From the NCBI GenBank assembly GCA_036397455.1, contig DASWIX010000035.1, forward strand, positions 1 to 64,000: a stretch of DNA of 64,000 bases, read 5' to 3'. The notes under the pieces were generated by a model. That model did no database searches. It worked only from the letters and a program-made list of their open reading frames with translations, and was not told the DNA's origin. The stretch comes from JADFNB01 sp036397455 (lineage in GTDB: Bacteria > Gemmatimonadota > Gemmatimonadetes > Gemmatimonadales > GWC2-71-9). Made by a program: the position numbers and the translations under genes. Each line of letters starts with the position of its first letter. The stretch's first letter is position 1. Shown piece by piece: positions 32,064 through 41,482 of the stretch.

Positions 32064-33397
32064 GCGAACACCGTTCGGGTCCCCTCGCGGCCCTGCTGGG
32101 TCGAGTGGTGGAGGTTCGCGCCGAAGAGGTACGGGCGCTCCTCTGGTCGTGTACCTACTTCTTCTGCATCCTCTCGGCGTACTATATCCTGCGTCCGCTG
32201 CGCGACGAAATGGCCGTCGCGGGCGGCGTGCGGAATATCCCGTGGCTGTTTACCGGTACACTCGTGGCCATGCTGGTGGTGAACCCGCCGTTTGCGGCCC
32301 TGGTCACGCGCCTCACGCGCAAGCGGTTCGTGTCGATCACCTACCGCTTCTTCATGTTCAACCTCCTCGTCTTCTTCGTGCTGCTCCGCGTCTTGCCGGA
32401 ATCGCAATCGGTGTGGGTTGGCCGGGCATTCTACGTCTGGACGGCCGTCTTCAACCTGTTCATCGTCTCGGTTTTCTGGGCGTTCATGGCGGACATCTTC
32501 ACGACCGAACAGGGGAAGCGACTGTTCGGATTCATCGGTGTGGGCGGCACGCTCGGCGGGATTGTGGGGTCGGCGATCACCGCGGGGCTGGTCCAGGTGG
32601 TCGGGACGGAGGTGCTGCTGCTGATCTCGATCGTGCTGCTGGAAGCGGGCGTGTTTGCGGTCCGGCGGCTTTCCGTGCTGTTCGAGTCGTGGTCGAGCGC
32701 CGGTTCGCGGGCGGTGGCGGAAAAACCGATCGGCGGCAGCGTGTGGGCAGGCCTCACGCACGTCGTCAGGTCGCCGTACCTGCTGGGTATCGTCAGCTAC
32801 ATGCTGCTGTTCACGATTGCCGCGACGTTTCTCTATTTCCAGCAGGCCGATATCATCGACCGCACCTACGACGACCGGGCGTTGCGCACCGCGCTGTTTG
32901 CCAAGATCGATCTGATCGTGAACGTCCTCACCATCGTCACACAGTTATTCCTCACCGGTCGGATCATCAAGGCGCTCGGTGTCGCGTTCACGCTCGGCCT
33001 GCTCCCGTTGCTCTGCGTCGCGGGATTCGCGACGCTCGGCCTCGCGCCGACCCTGGCGGTCATCATCACGTTCCAGGTGCTGCGCCGCGCGGCCAACTAC
33101 GCGGTGGCGCGGCCGACGCGCGAGGTGCTGTATACGGTGGTAAGTCGCGAGGACAAGTACAAGGCGAAGGCGCTGATCGACACCTTCGTCTATCGCGGCG
33201 GCGACCAGATCGGTGCCTGGTCCTGGAGCCTGATGGGCGCGCTCGGGCTGTCGATTGCCGGGGTGGCCTTTGCCGCCGTGCCGGTGTCGGCGGTCTGGCT
33301 GATCGTCGCGGTGTGGCTCGGGCGAAAACAGGAAATCATGGCCGGTCCCTCCAAGGAGCCCGACGGGATGGCGCCGGCCGTGGTTCCGGTCGGGTAG
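32060..33397 (+). CDS. MFS transporter, ATP/ADP-carrier-like
   Basis: A 445-residue membrane protein with about 12 hydrophobic helices. Near the start SCTYFFCILSAYYILRPLRD matches the first helix of NTP/NTP (Tlc-like) and related MFS carriers; FGFIGVGGTLGGIVGSAITA and VARPTREVLYTVVSREDKYK with KAKALIDTF are further family hallmarks. The likely role is exchange or uptake of nucleotides or another anion; not provable here. GTG start overlaps the stop of the epimerase gene, so the pair is translationally coupled. Confidence 0.8.
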   Translation: MSEHRSGPLAALLGRVVEVRAEEVRALLWSCTYFFCILSAYYILRPLRDEMAVAGGVRNIPWLFTGTLVAMLVVNPPFAALVTRLTRKRFVSITYRFFMFNLLVFFVLLRVLPESQSVWVGRAFYVWTAVFNLFIVSVFWAFMADIFTTEQGKRLFGFIGVGGTLGGIVGSAITAGLVQVVGTEVLLLISIVLLEAGVFAVRRLSVLFESWSSAGSRAVAEKPIGGSVWAGLTHVVRSPYLLGIVSYMLLFTIAATFLYFQQADIIDRTYDDRALRTALFAKIDLIVNVLTIVTQLFLTGRIIKALGVAFTLGLLPLLCVAGFATLGLAPTLAVIITFQVLRRAANYAVARPTREVLYTVVSREDKYKAKALIDTFVYRGGDQIGAWSWSLMGALGLSIAGVAFAAVPVSAVWLIVAVWLGRKQEIMAGPSKEPDGMAPAVVPVG

Positions 33398-33432
33398 CGG
33401 CGCCCGGCCACCTCGAAGGGTAGCTTACAACC

Positions 33433-34908
33433 ATGCCCTTGTTTCTCGCGGGCATTGCGCCCGAAATCACCACCAAGAGCCGGCCAACCCGCCAACGGTT
33501 CCAACGCCGGCTGGTGGCCAATCTGCGTGACGCCATCGAGAGCGGCGGTATGAGCGCGACCATCACCGATCGGTGGAGCCGGTTGCTCGTCGACGCGTCC
33601 GACGCGGCGGCCGGCGAACGCGTCGCGTCGGTGTTCGGTATCATCGCCGTCTGGCGTGTCGAAGGCCGGGTGGCCGCCGACCTGCCGGAAATCACGCGCG
33701 TGGGCGAGGCGTTGTTCAAGGACCGCGTGCGGGGCCGCGCGTACGCGGTCCGGGCACGCCGCGCCGGGCGGCACGCGTTTCGGTCCCACGACATCGAGGT
33801 GCAACTGGGTGCGGCGCTGAACGCCTATGGCCGTGTCGATCTGACCAATCCGGACGTCACCGTGCACGTCGAAGTGCGGGAACACGAGGCGTTCCTGTAT
33901 GGCGGTCGTATCCCCGGCGTCGGCGGCCTGCCGCTCGGGATCGAGGGCAAGGCCGTGTCGCTGTTGTCGGGTGGGTTCGACTCGCCGGTGGCCGCCTGGA
34001 TGATGCTCAAACGCGGCATCTCGCTGGACTACGTGTTCTGCAACCTCGCCGGCGACGCGTACGAGCGCTCGGTCGTTTCCATCGCCAAGATCCTCGCGGA
34101 TGCCTGGAGCTACGGCGATACGCCCGCCATGCACGTGGTCGACTTCGTGCCGGTGGTCGCGGAGATGGAACGGGTGGTCGACGAACGGTATTGGCAGGTG
34201 GTCCTGAAACGGCTGATGTACCGCGCCGCCGCCGCGATCGCGAGGAAACTCCACGCCCACGCCATTGTCACCGGCGAGGCGGTGGGCCAGGTTTCGTCCC
34301 AGACGCTCCCCAACCTGCGGGCAATCGACGACGCGGTGTCGCTGCCGGTGTTCAGGCCCGTACTCGGGTTCGACAAGAACGAGATCATCGAGCGGGCGCG
34401 GCGCGTCGGCACCGAGGCGCTGAGCGCGCACGTACAGGAATACTGCGCGTTGGTCCGCAAGCGCCCTGTAACGAATGCAACACCGGAAGCGGCGCGGGCA
34501 CAGGAATCGCGCATGGATCTCCACGTCCTGGATGCGGCCGTTGGCGACGCACGGGTGCTCGACCTGCGCGCCCTCGCGGACGCCGATCTCGTCGCGCCGT
34601 ATCTGTTTGCCGCGGAGATCCCCGATGCCGCGCGCGTGATCGACTGCCGCCCGCCGGGCGCGTTCGCGGCCTGGCACTACGAGGGAGCGACGCAGTGGGA
34701 CGTGGCCGATCTGGCGACGCGGTTCAAGGAGCTGGACAGGAAGGGCACGTATGTGCTGTACTGCGGCGTTGGGGTACTGTCGGCCCACGTGGCGGAAATG
34801 ATGCAAGCCGCCGGATACGACGCGTACTCATTCCGCGGCGGCGTGTGCGCGCTACAGCGCTACGCGGCCAGGTCACGGTACGGCCCTGAAGCGGCCGTGG
34901 ACGCATAG
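33433..34908 (+). CDS. thiI: tRNA 4-thiouridine sulfurtransferase ThiI with rhodanese domain
   Basis: A 491-residue protein. The NFLD/THUMP region is at about 20-165 (HAFRSHDIEVQLGAALNAYG), then the PP-loop adenylation motif LLSGGFDSPVAAW (about 178-190), ITGEAVGQVSSQTL, EYCAL (the Cys that forms a disulfide with the rhodanese), and a C-terminal rhodanese domain with the persulfide Cys in LYCGVGVLSAHVAEM. This is the long, gamma-proteobacterial-like form able to serve both s4U8 tRNA modification and thiazole synthesis. All key residues are present. Confidence 0.94.
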   Translation: MPLFLAGIAPEITTKSRPTRQRFQRRLVANLRDAIESGGMSATITDRWSRLLVDASDAAAGERVASVFGIIAVWRVEGRVAADLPEITRVGEALFKDRVRGRAYAVRARRAGRHAFRSHDIEVQLGAALNAYGRVDLTNPDVTVHVEVREHEAFLYGGRIPGVGGLPLGIEGKAVSLLSGGFDSPVAAWMMLKRGISLDYVFCNLAGDAYERSVVSIAKILADAWSYGDTPAMHVVDFVPVVAEMERVVDERYWQVVLKRLMYRAAAAIARKLHAHAIVTGEAVGQVSSQTLPNLRAIDDAVSLPVFRPVLGFDKNEIIERARRVGTEALSAHVQEYCALVRKRPVTNATPEAARAQESRMDLHVLDAAVGDARVLDLRALADADLVAPYLFAAEIPDAARVIDCRPPGAFAAWHYEGATQWDVADLATRFKELDRKGTYVLYCGVGVLSAHVAEMMQAAGYDAYSFRGGVCALQRYAARSRYGPEAAVDA

Positions 34909-34962
34909 CCACCGCTCGTCGTCTTTGACGAGGATACGAGTGGACTTGCCACGGTTTGCCAA

Positions 34963-36225
34963 ATGTTCACCGTTCGCGATCGCGCGCCCGAGGTAGTCCG
35001 GCTATGGCGCAATTCGAGTTCCTTGCCTGATCAACGTTTCTCGAACCGCGAGCGCCTCCGCCGACTCGGCGTCCGGCGCGCCGGCGGGATTCGTGGCGGC
35101 ACGCAACACCGCACGCATCGTCATTCACATCGCGTGGCGCTGCTGTTCGTCATGGGTGTGGCGAGTGTATCGGGGTGCGGTGATCGCACGAGCGTCCCGG
35201 CGGCTGACCCGGCATTCGCGTCCCTCATCACGCGGTTGTCGGAGCCGGCCGGCTACTTCGACACCGACAATCTGATATCGAACGAACGATCCTACCTTCA
35301 CGTGCTCGGCGGGATGCGCGAGCGCGGCGTGTCGGGCGGCGCGTATATCGGTGTTGGGCCGGATCAGAACTTTTCATACATGGCGCAGGTCAGACCCTCG
35401 ATCGCGTTCATCGTCGACATCCGGCGAGACAACATGCTGCAACACCTGATGTTCAAGGGGATGTTCGCGCTGGCACGAAACCGTGTCGCCTATCTCTGTC
35501 TCCTGTTCGGACGGCCGCCCCCGTCCGACCTCGCGTCGTGGGATGATGCGGAGGTCGGGCGGCTCATTTCGTATATCGACGACAAGCCGGCCAGTACCGC
35601 GCCGCGCGCCCGCCGCGCGGTTGACAGTGTGGTAGAGCGGTTTGGCGTAGCGCTCGATGATGCGGACCGAGCCACGATCGCGCGGTTTCACCAGGAGTTC
35701 ATTGACGCCGGCCTGTCACTGCGGTTCCACAGCACGGGGCGCGCCCCACGAGGCTACTATCCAACCTATCGCGATCTGATGCTGGAGCGCGATCGCAGCG
35801 GGCGGCAAGCCAACTACCTGGTATCCGATGCCGACTTTCAGTTTCTCAAGACGATGCAGGCGGCGGATCGGGTCATCCCCGTCGTTGGCGACCTCGCCGG
35901 CAACCGTTCGCTACGCGAGATCGGGCGCTATCTTGGAGAGATAGGCCAGCACGTGACGGCCCTCTACACGTCGAACGTCGAGTTCTACCTCTTTCGCGAC
36001 CGCTCGTTCGACGCCTTTGTCACGAATGTGGCAACGCTCCCCCACGATGAGAGGAGCGTGATCATCCGGTCGGTGTTCATGGCGACCTTCGGCCCGCATC
36101 CGCTCGCGGTGCCCGGCTATGCATCCACCCAGACCCTGCAACCGATCGACCGACTGCTGCGCGATCAGGACTCCGGGCTCAACACGACCTACTGGGCCGT
36201 CGTGACCAGCAGCGCTCTGCCGTAA
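34963..36225 (+). CDS. Putative lipoprotein, LIC_10091-like
   Basis: A 420-residue frame. A hydrophobic stretch with lipobox (VALLFVMGVASVSGC, Cys 72) suggests the true start is nearer 35134 (GTG); neither start has a clear ribosome site. The mature part has LISNERSYLHVLGGMRERGV, GGAYIGVGPDQNFSYMAQVR and PSIAFIVDIRRDNMLQHLMF, a conserved block I associate with LIC_10091-type proteins (a methyltransferase-like fold is sometimes suggested). No catalytic role can be assigned from sequence. Stands alone, same strand as thiI. Confidence 0.6.
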   Translation: MFTVRDRAPEVVRLWRNSSSLPDQRFSNRERLRRLGVRRAGGIRGGTQHRTHRHSHRVALLFVMGVASVSGCGDRTSVPAADPAFASLITRLSEPAGYFDTDNLISNERSYLHVLGGMRERGVSGGAYIGVGPDQNFSYMAQVRPSIAFIVDIRRDNMLQHLMFKGMFALARNRVAYLCLLFGRPPPSDLASWDDAEVGRLISYIDDKPASTAPRARRAVDSVVERFGVALDDADRATIARFHQEFIDAGLSLRFHSTGRAPRGYYPTYRDLMLERDRSGRQANYLVSDADFQFLKTMQAADRVIPVVGDLAGNRSLREIGRYLGEIGQHVTALYTSNVEFYLFRDRSFDAFVTNVATLPHDERSVIIRSVFMATFGPHPLAVPGYASTQTLQPIDRLLRDQDSGLNTTYWAVVTSSALP

Positions 36226-36265
36226 GCGACTACTCCTCGGCAGCGCCCCTCCCCCCCCGTTGGAC

Positions 36266-36292
36266 CGCAGAGAGCGCAGAGGACGCAGAGGC
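36266..36292 (+). repeat. 9-bp tandem repeat (CGCAGAGNN) x3
   Basis: CGCAGAG occurs at 36266, 36275 and 36284 in the 243-bp gap between convergent genes. Such degenerate 9-mers are commonly seen in intergenic regions of varied bacteria; no other feature is visible in the gap. Confidence 0.6.
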
Positions 36293-36468
36293 TTGCGGCA
36301 CCCGCGACAGGTTCCAGCGTCCTCCGCGGTATACACGGGCGGGGGTGGCGGTACCCCTGCGGCCGCGACGGTCTTCGTGAGCGGCCCCTACCCCTCCGCG
36401 GGTTGGGCTTCGGACCTGTGACAACCCATACGCAACAACCGAAGACCCGGTATTTGTAGCCGCATGAA

Positions 36469-37980
36469 CTAGTTGCGCCGCCTGCTTGTGCTGCGCGACG
36501 AGGATCGCGCGGGAGCCGCACGCCGGGTTGGCGGCGGTGAGGACCGAGCGGCGCCCTGCGAGCTCGATCGGGGCGCCGGCCGTGCCGCGGGTTGTGACGA
36601 CCTGACCGGCACTCTGTTCCCGCTGGTCGCGCGCGACGGCATGGCACGCGCGCCGGACGGGGGGCTGACTCGCCGGGCCGTCGATCCACTCGAGCGCGAC
36701 GACGAGGACGGCAGTGCCACGCGCCGGCCCGTGCTCCCGCTCGGCGAGGCGGCGGGAGGCGTCACGGTGGTGCGGCGCCCGGTGGACGGGCGCGCGGTCG
36801 TGGCCGAACCGCCACGCGGCGCGGGCGCAGGGGTCACGCGCCGGGTCGGTTGCGACGCCGTTGGCGCGCGCGCGGCCGAACTCGGAGCCGTACCAGGAGT
36901 TGGAGCAACGCGCCGCGTGGGTGAAGGCTGCGATTCGGGCGCCGTCGCGTCGCTCGGGGTCAGCGGCCGGCGAGCGGTGGTCGACACGGGGCGCGCCGCC
37001 GGCTGACTCCGTCCACTCACCACACGAGGTATGGTTCCGTGCGAACTCACGTTGTCCCGTCGATTGTCTACCCGGACGACCGTTGCCCTCGGCCGCGTCG
37101 TCGTCCTGGATCGGTTGGGCGTGAGATCGAACCGGTCGTTGGGCGACTTGAACGTGTAGTTCCGCCCGCCGAAGTGTCGTGGCTGGTTGACGACCACGGT
37201 GCGGGGGTAACCCCAGCGCGGCCGATGCGGCGCGTAATACACCACGGGATAACCATAGTAGAATGGGTCGTAGTAGAACGGGTCGTAGTACCACGGATCC
37301 CAATACGCCACCGGATACCCGTATCCCCAGCCCCGGTAACCGCGGCCGTACCACGATCCGAGCCCGACGTGGATCGTGAACCCGCTGTTCCCGTACCAGT
37401 GGTGCCCGTAATAATCGGGTTCGTACAGCGACAACGTGTGGTAGTAGGTGGCTCCGCCCCCGTACACCACCCGAGCGCCGACCTGATACTCGCGCAGGTC
37501 GTAGTCGAATCCGGCTCCCGTCGCCATGCGATCGACGACGGCCGTCAGTTCACCTTCGGTATCCGTAGTGACGTACCAGTCGCCGAGCGTGTAGTCCCAG
37601 TGATCTCCCAGGACGAATTCGTCGAAGACGAACGGGTCACGGGAAAACGCAGCGTAGACGGTGCCGAGCCCGCTCGACTCGTAAATCGTGAACGACTGCC
37701 GGTCCCCACGCCCGCGGACCTCGTAGTCGCGGCCACCGCGCGCGAAGTTGTCGTCAGTCGGATCGAGCGGGAACAACACCCGAACCCGCCCGTCCGGCTC
37801 GGCGTGCAGCACCAGGAGGTATCCGTCGTTCCGTGTCCGGACATATGAACGGATGCGATCGCCCGACTCGAAGTTCTCGCTCTTGTTGAACCAGATCCTC
37901 AATGCCGGGTCGTCCGCCTGCACGGCGACGGGTGCGGGAGCGGCCGTGGCGAGGGCGGAGAGAAGGACGACTGAGAGCAT
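36469..37980 (-). CDS. Secreted DUF4384-type protein with aromatic-rich middle and low-complexity tail
   Basis: A 503-residue protein. Signal peptide MLSVVLLSALATAAPAPVAVQA; then a DUF4384-like domain (about 25-110: LRIWFNKSENFESGDRIRSY, GYLLVLHAEPDGRVRVLFP). A Tyr/Trp/Gly-rich segment (about 170-250, repeated 'YYDPF', 'GYPV') follows. From about 270 to the end is a Ser/Pro/Arg/Thr-rich disordered tail with repeated 'TGRRV', 'SARRV' and 'PTRR' motifs. GGGAGG precedes the ATG. Probably an exported surface protein; the basic tail might bind the envelope or polyanions. Function unknown. Confidence 0.7.
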   Translation of the reverse strand: MLSVVLLSALATAAPAPVAVQADDPALRIWFNKSENFESGDRIRSYVRTRNDGYLLVLHAEPDGRVRVLFPLDPTDDNFARGGRDYEVRGRGDRQSFTIYESSGLGTVYAAFSRDPFVFDEFVLGDHWDYTLGDWYVTTDTEGELTAVVDRMATGAGFDYDLREYQVGARVVYGGGATYYHTLSLYEPDYYGHHWYGNSGFTIHVGLGSWYGRGYRGWGYGYPVAYWDPWYYDPFYYDPFYYGYPVVYYAPHRPRWGYPRTVVVNQPRHFGGRNYTFKSPNDRFDLTPNRSRTTTRPRATVVRVDNRRDNVSSHGTIPRVVSGRSQPAARPVSTTARRPLTPSDATAPESQPSPTRRVAPTPGTAPSSAARAPTASQPTRRVTPAPAPRGGSATTARPSTGRRTTVTPPAASPSGSTGRRVALPSSSSRSSGSTARRVSPPSGARAMPSRATSGNRVPVRSSQPAARPAPRSSSQGAARSSPPPTRRAAPARSSSRSTSRRRN

Positions 37981-38205
37981 CTGTAACCTCCCGGCTTTCC
38001 GGGTGACCCCACGCCAGGGCGGGGAGCGCGCCACCGATCCCGAAACTCACGTCCGGCAGGACAGATGGCAATGCGTGACCTCTTGCACTCTTCTTGTGAG
38101 CCAGATGCGTGCCACGAGTCAAATCATTGTGATACAACAACTTGCCGCCGAGCGGTCGACCAATCCTGTCTCATTTTGGTGACAATCGTGTTCGTGACCG
38201 CGCCG

Positions 38206-39282
38206 CTACCGGCCGATGGAATACGTGAGCGCTGTCGTGAGCAGCATGTCGTGCTTCTTGATTCCTGGTTGCGATGGACGGTTGTTGACCTCGTTGCGTG
38301 ACGCGACGCGGAACCCCAGCCCCTTGAACACGGTCATGGTCACGCCGGCGTCGGACACGAATCGATAGTCCTTCAGGTCCTCGACGCTCGGCGCCAGATC
38401 GAGGCTCCAGCCGAACACCGCCGGGCCCAACGCCTGTTTCAGCGTCGTGCCTGCGGCGACAATGGGAGTCGAGTTGGTTGGTGTGTTGGACGTAAACGCC
38501 TCGCGCCGGAGACCGCCGGACGCGTAGAAGCGGAGATCGGTGCGATCGGTCGAGAGAACCTGCACACCGAAACCAAGGTTGTAGTTGGAGCGGAGGTCGA
38601 TGTCCTGGAACTTGTCCCGTTCCTGAGTAGTGGACGCGAACGCGAACAGGCGCGCGGCGAAGAAGATGTCCGTGCGAAGCGAACCGAAATACTTCTCGAC
38701 CGTCGTCTCGAGCGTGCCTGTCCCCGGGTCGGACTCCTCGACCGCCACGCCCAGCTTGAGCGTCAGCCGGTCCCTGGGGCTGCGCCGGCCGACTTCGAAG
38801 TCGGCTCCGAGCCCGCGCGACCGGCTATTGCCGCTCTTGTCCGAATAGCCCAATCCCGCCGTGGCTCCCCAGAATCGGCTGATCGGCCGGAAATAGCCGA
38901 TGCGCACCGGTTCGAGCGCGCGCAGGTTGTCGGGGCTTCCCACGGCCGCCAGCGCCGTCGGCGCCACGGTGTGTATCGATCCGTCGCTGCCGGTGACCTG
39001 TAGCCGACCGTTGGCCTGGGCGATCGTCCCGGCGAGAATCGTCCCGTCCGAGAGCCGCATGCCGATGGGTGCGGGTGCGGTAAACGAGGCGACATCGGCG
39101 GCGCCAACCCTCAACTCTCCCGCCGCATGCTTGTACACCCAGGTCGTGCCGTCGATGCGCGCAAGCAGGCCGGTTAACCGATCGCCGTTGGTGAGTTCGA
39201 TGATCTGCTGCGCGTGCGCCGTGGTTGCCACCGCGCCGTGCAGCGTCAAGACGAGTGCAAGACGCCGGAGAGTCTTGTTCAC
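38206..39282 (-). CDS. DUF481 outer-membrane protein
   Basis: A 358-residue protein. GTG start after GGGGAC; signal peptide MNKTLRRLALVLTLHGAVATTAHA|Q. The N-terminal part (IIELTNGDRLTGLLARIDGT, LRLSDGTILAGTIAQANG) is the LSM-like 'NGD.ltG.v' pattern that precedes DUF481. The C-terminal part is the DUF481 salt-stress-induced-type beta-barrel (ATAGLGYSDKSGNSRSRGL, FYASGGLRREAFTSN, LLTTALTYSIGR). Role unknown. Confidence 0.82.
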   Translation of the reverse strand: MNKTLRRLALVLTLHGAVATTAHAQQIIELTNGDRLTGLLARIDGTTWVYKHAAGELRVGAADVASFTAPAPIGMRLSDGTILAGTIAQANGRLQVTGSDGSIHTVAPTALAAVGSPDNLRALEPVRIGYFRPISRFWGATAGLGYSDKSGNSRSRGLGADFEVGRRSPRDRLTLKLGVAVEESDPGTGTLETTVEKYFGSLRTDIFFAARLFAFASTTQERDKFQDIDLRSNYNLGFGVQVLSTDRTDLRFYASGGLRREAFTSNTPTNSTPIVAAGTTLKQALGPAVFGWSLDLAPSVEDLKDYRFVSDAGVTMTVFKGLGFRVASRNEVNNRPSQPGIKKHDMLLTTALTYSIGR

Positions 39283-39332
39283 GAAGTCCCCATGCCTGTG
39301 AGTCGGTGGATCGCGCAAAGGTACACCGGGCG

Positions 39333-40619
39333 TTACGCGATCGCCGTCGTCGCCCACCACACGCCGACGGCGAGCAGGATGCCGGGTATCACGTAACGCA
39401 CCCAGAGATACAGCCGGCGCGATCCCAACTCGCGAATGGCGTCGGCCCGGACGAATGCCCAGCCGACCGTCACGGCCGCGCAGAACGCGCCGAGCGTCTG
39501 CATCCCTGATCCGAACGTGAGGTCCCACGGCGCGAAGATGCGCATGTTGACGGTTGGCGGAAGCGACACGACGAAGACGATCGCCGTCATCAGCCGGACC
39601 GCGCGCGTGCGCGTGATGCTCGTGTTGTCGGTGAGACCTGCGGTGAGCACCTCAAGCGCGGCGACGGCGGAGAGGTAGGCGACGCCCGCCAGCCCGGCAA
39701 AGAACAGGAATCCGAACACACTCCCGCCGGGCATCGCGCGAAACACGGTCGGCAGGGTCACGAAGATGAGCGCCGGGCCCGAGTCGGGTGCGAGCCCGAG
39801 CGCGAAGACGGCCGGGAAGATGGCGAGCCCGGCAAGCAGGCCGGCGGTGGTATCGCCGGCCGCGGTCGCCGCCGCCGTCCAGCGGAGGTCCTGGTCCCGG
39901 TCGAGGTACGAGCCGTATACGACCATGAACGTCCCGCCGAGCGCCAACGAGAATACCGCCTGCCCGATGGCGGCAAGCGCGTTGGCCGCGGTGAGGTGGG
40001 AGATCTCGAACTTGAGAACGTACCAGCGGATTCCCTCTCCGGCGCCCGGCAGCGTCACCGACCGCGCAATCAACACGAGGAGGATGACGAAGAGTGCCGG
40101 CGTAAGCAGCTTGCTGGCGCGTTCGATTCCGCCTCGCAGACCTTTGAGGAGAACGGCGGCGCAGGCCAGGAGCACGAGCCCGGTTCCGGCGGCCTGGAGC
40201 AGGTACGGTCGAGGAGTGAAACCGGTAGCCGGTGGCAGCACGGCGCCGGCGTCGAACGGGACCAGCATGGCCGCCGCATGGTACAGGACCCAGCCGATGA
40301 CCGCGCTGTAGTAGGCGGTGGCCGCGGTCACGACGGCGAAGAAAAACCAACCCACCTGGCGGCCCAGTGGGAGGCCGCCCAACGCAAAGGCGCCGACCGT
40401 GCCGCGGCGCGTGTGGCGGCCCAGGGCCAGCTCCGCGACGAGGGCCGGGATCCCAATGATGGCAACCACCGCCAGGTAGAACGCCACAAACGCCGCGCCG
40501 CCAAATTCGCCGACCATGTACGGGAACCGCCACACGTTCCCCAAGCCGACCGCCACGCCGATCATGGTCATGACCACGCCGAACCGCGTGCCGAACGTCC
40601 CTCTGGCCTTGTCACCCAT
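39333..40619 (-). CDS. Sodium:neurotransmitter symporter (NSS/SNF) family transporter
   Basis: A 428-residue, roughly 11-12-helix membrane protein. The family signature in helix 1, VAVGLGNVWRFPYMVGEFGG, is present, as are the helix 2 motif FVAFYLAVVAIIGIPALVAE, AIGQAVFSLALGGTFMVVYG (helix 6 region) and FAGLAGVAYLSAVAALEVLT. It would import an amino acid or related amine with Na+ (LeuT-like). No substrate clue in the neighbours. Located 50 bases upstream of the DUF481 gene on the same strand. Confidence 0.92.
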   Translation of the reverse strand: MGDKARGTFGTRFGVVMTMIGVAVGLGNVWRFPYMVGEFGGAAFVAFYLAVVAIIGIPALVAELALGRHTRRGTVGAFALGGLPLGRQVGWFFFAVVTAATAYYSAVIGWVLYHAAAMLVPFDAGAVLPPATGFTPRPYLLQAAGTGLVLLACAAVLLKGLRGGIERASKLLTPALFVILLVLIARSVTLPGAGEGIRWYVLKFEISHLTAANALAAIGQAVFSLALGGTFMVVYGSYLDRDQDLRWTAAATAAGDTTAGLLAGLAIFPAVFALGLAPDSGPALIFVTLPTVFRAMPGGSVFGFLFFAGLAGVAYLSAVAALEVLTAGLTDNTSITRTRAVRLMTAIVFVVSLPPTVNMRIFAPWDLTFGSGMQTLGAFCAAVTVGWAFVRADAIRELGSRRLYLWVRYVIPGILLAVGVWWATTAIA

Positions 40620-40655
40620 ATAGGAGCCTAAGATGGCGACTGGCGTGGGATGCGA

Positions 40656-41300
40656 CTACGCCTGCTTCGCGCGCTTCCGGTAGTGGAGCCGTGCCTTGGC
40701 GCGATTGCCGCATTCTCTCATCTCACACCAGCGCCGGCTGTGATTGCGGCTGTCGTCGACGAACACCCGATCACAGGTGTCGGACGCACACTGCTTGACG
40801 CGACGCAGCCGGGGGGTTGTCAGCAGGTCCACCGCCGCACGTGTAACCGACCACAGCATGCGGTCGAGTGCTTCGTCCTCGCCACCGAACTCGAGTGAGC
40901 AGCACTCCGCACCGGGCCGGAGTTCGAGTTTGGACAGGGCGCGGCCCAACTCGCCGTTCAATTGATCGAGATCGGACTGAGCCGGGATCTCGCCTCCCGC
41001 GGTGCTGGTGAACGCCCGGTGCAGCGCCTCGCGCAGTTCGCGGGCCCGGTCGAGCACGGCTGCGGCGTCGACCCGGCGGCGCTCCGCCGCTGCCAGCAGG
41101 CGCCGAGCCGCCCGCCCGCCGGCCAGACCGGCAGCGAAACTCCACCACACGAGGTCCGGATACTCCGCCAGACGCTCATGAGGTCGTTCAGTCCCTCGGT
41201 CGCTCAACGTATTCGCGAAATCGAGCGCGAGCTGACCCCCGACGAAGCTGAACTTGGAGACCGGGGTGCCTGTGACGGCATCGCCTGTGGACATAACCAT
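40656..41300 (-). CDS. CGNR zinc-finger regulator (ABATE domain)
   Basis: About 214 residues. N-terminal ABATE stress-response domain (FVGGQLALDFANTLSDRG, LDRARELREALHRAF) and C-terminal CGNR zinc finger: KQCASDTCDRVF, DDSRNHSRRWC and MRECGNRAKARLHYRK with the four Cys ligands. Members are putative DNA-binding transcription factors. TTG at 41303, ATG at 41300 and ATG at 41294 are all possible starts. A 12-bp palindrome lies about 28 bases upstream. Confidence 0.88.
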   Translation of the reverse strand: MVMSTGDAVTGTPVSKFSFVGGQLALDFANTLSDRGTERPHERLAEYPDLVWWSFAAGLAGGRAARRLLAAAERRRVDAAAVLDRARELREALHRAFTSTAGGEIPAQSDLDQLNGELGRALSKLELRPGAECCSLEFGGEDEALDRMLWSVTRAAVDLLTTPRLRRVKQCASDTCDRVFVDDSRNHSRRWCEMRECGNRAKARLHYRKRAKQA

Positions 41301-41327
41301 CAAAATCCATAATGACAGGTTATTGTG

Positions 41328-41339
41328 TGATATGTATCA
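41328..41339. promoter_or_regulatory. Palindrome upstream of the CGNR regulator (possible operator)
   Basis: TGATATGTATCA (TGATA-N2-TATCA) lies in an AT-rich patch 28-39 bases before the regulator's start, in otherwise GC-rich DNA. Its position suits autoregulation; this is inference. Confidence 0.4.
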
Positions 41340-41482
41340 TATAACTAGCCATAGCGCAAGACACTGGTTACGGACCATCGATGCGGAGATCGCAGTGGAA
41401 CCGACCTCCACCGCACATTCGACCGACTGGTTCGCTGGCGCTCGGCGTGCTGCGCGGTGAAGACCGCGGCGTGACACTCTGA

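Noticed and set aside
36473..37006. 177-residue plus frame opposite the DUF4384 gene
   Set aside because: Antisense of the low-complexity tail; GC-rich repeats give open frames on both strands.
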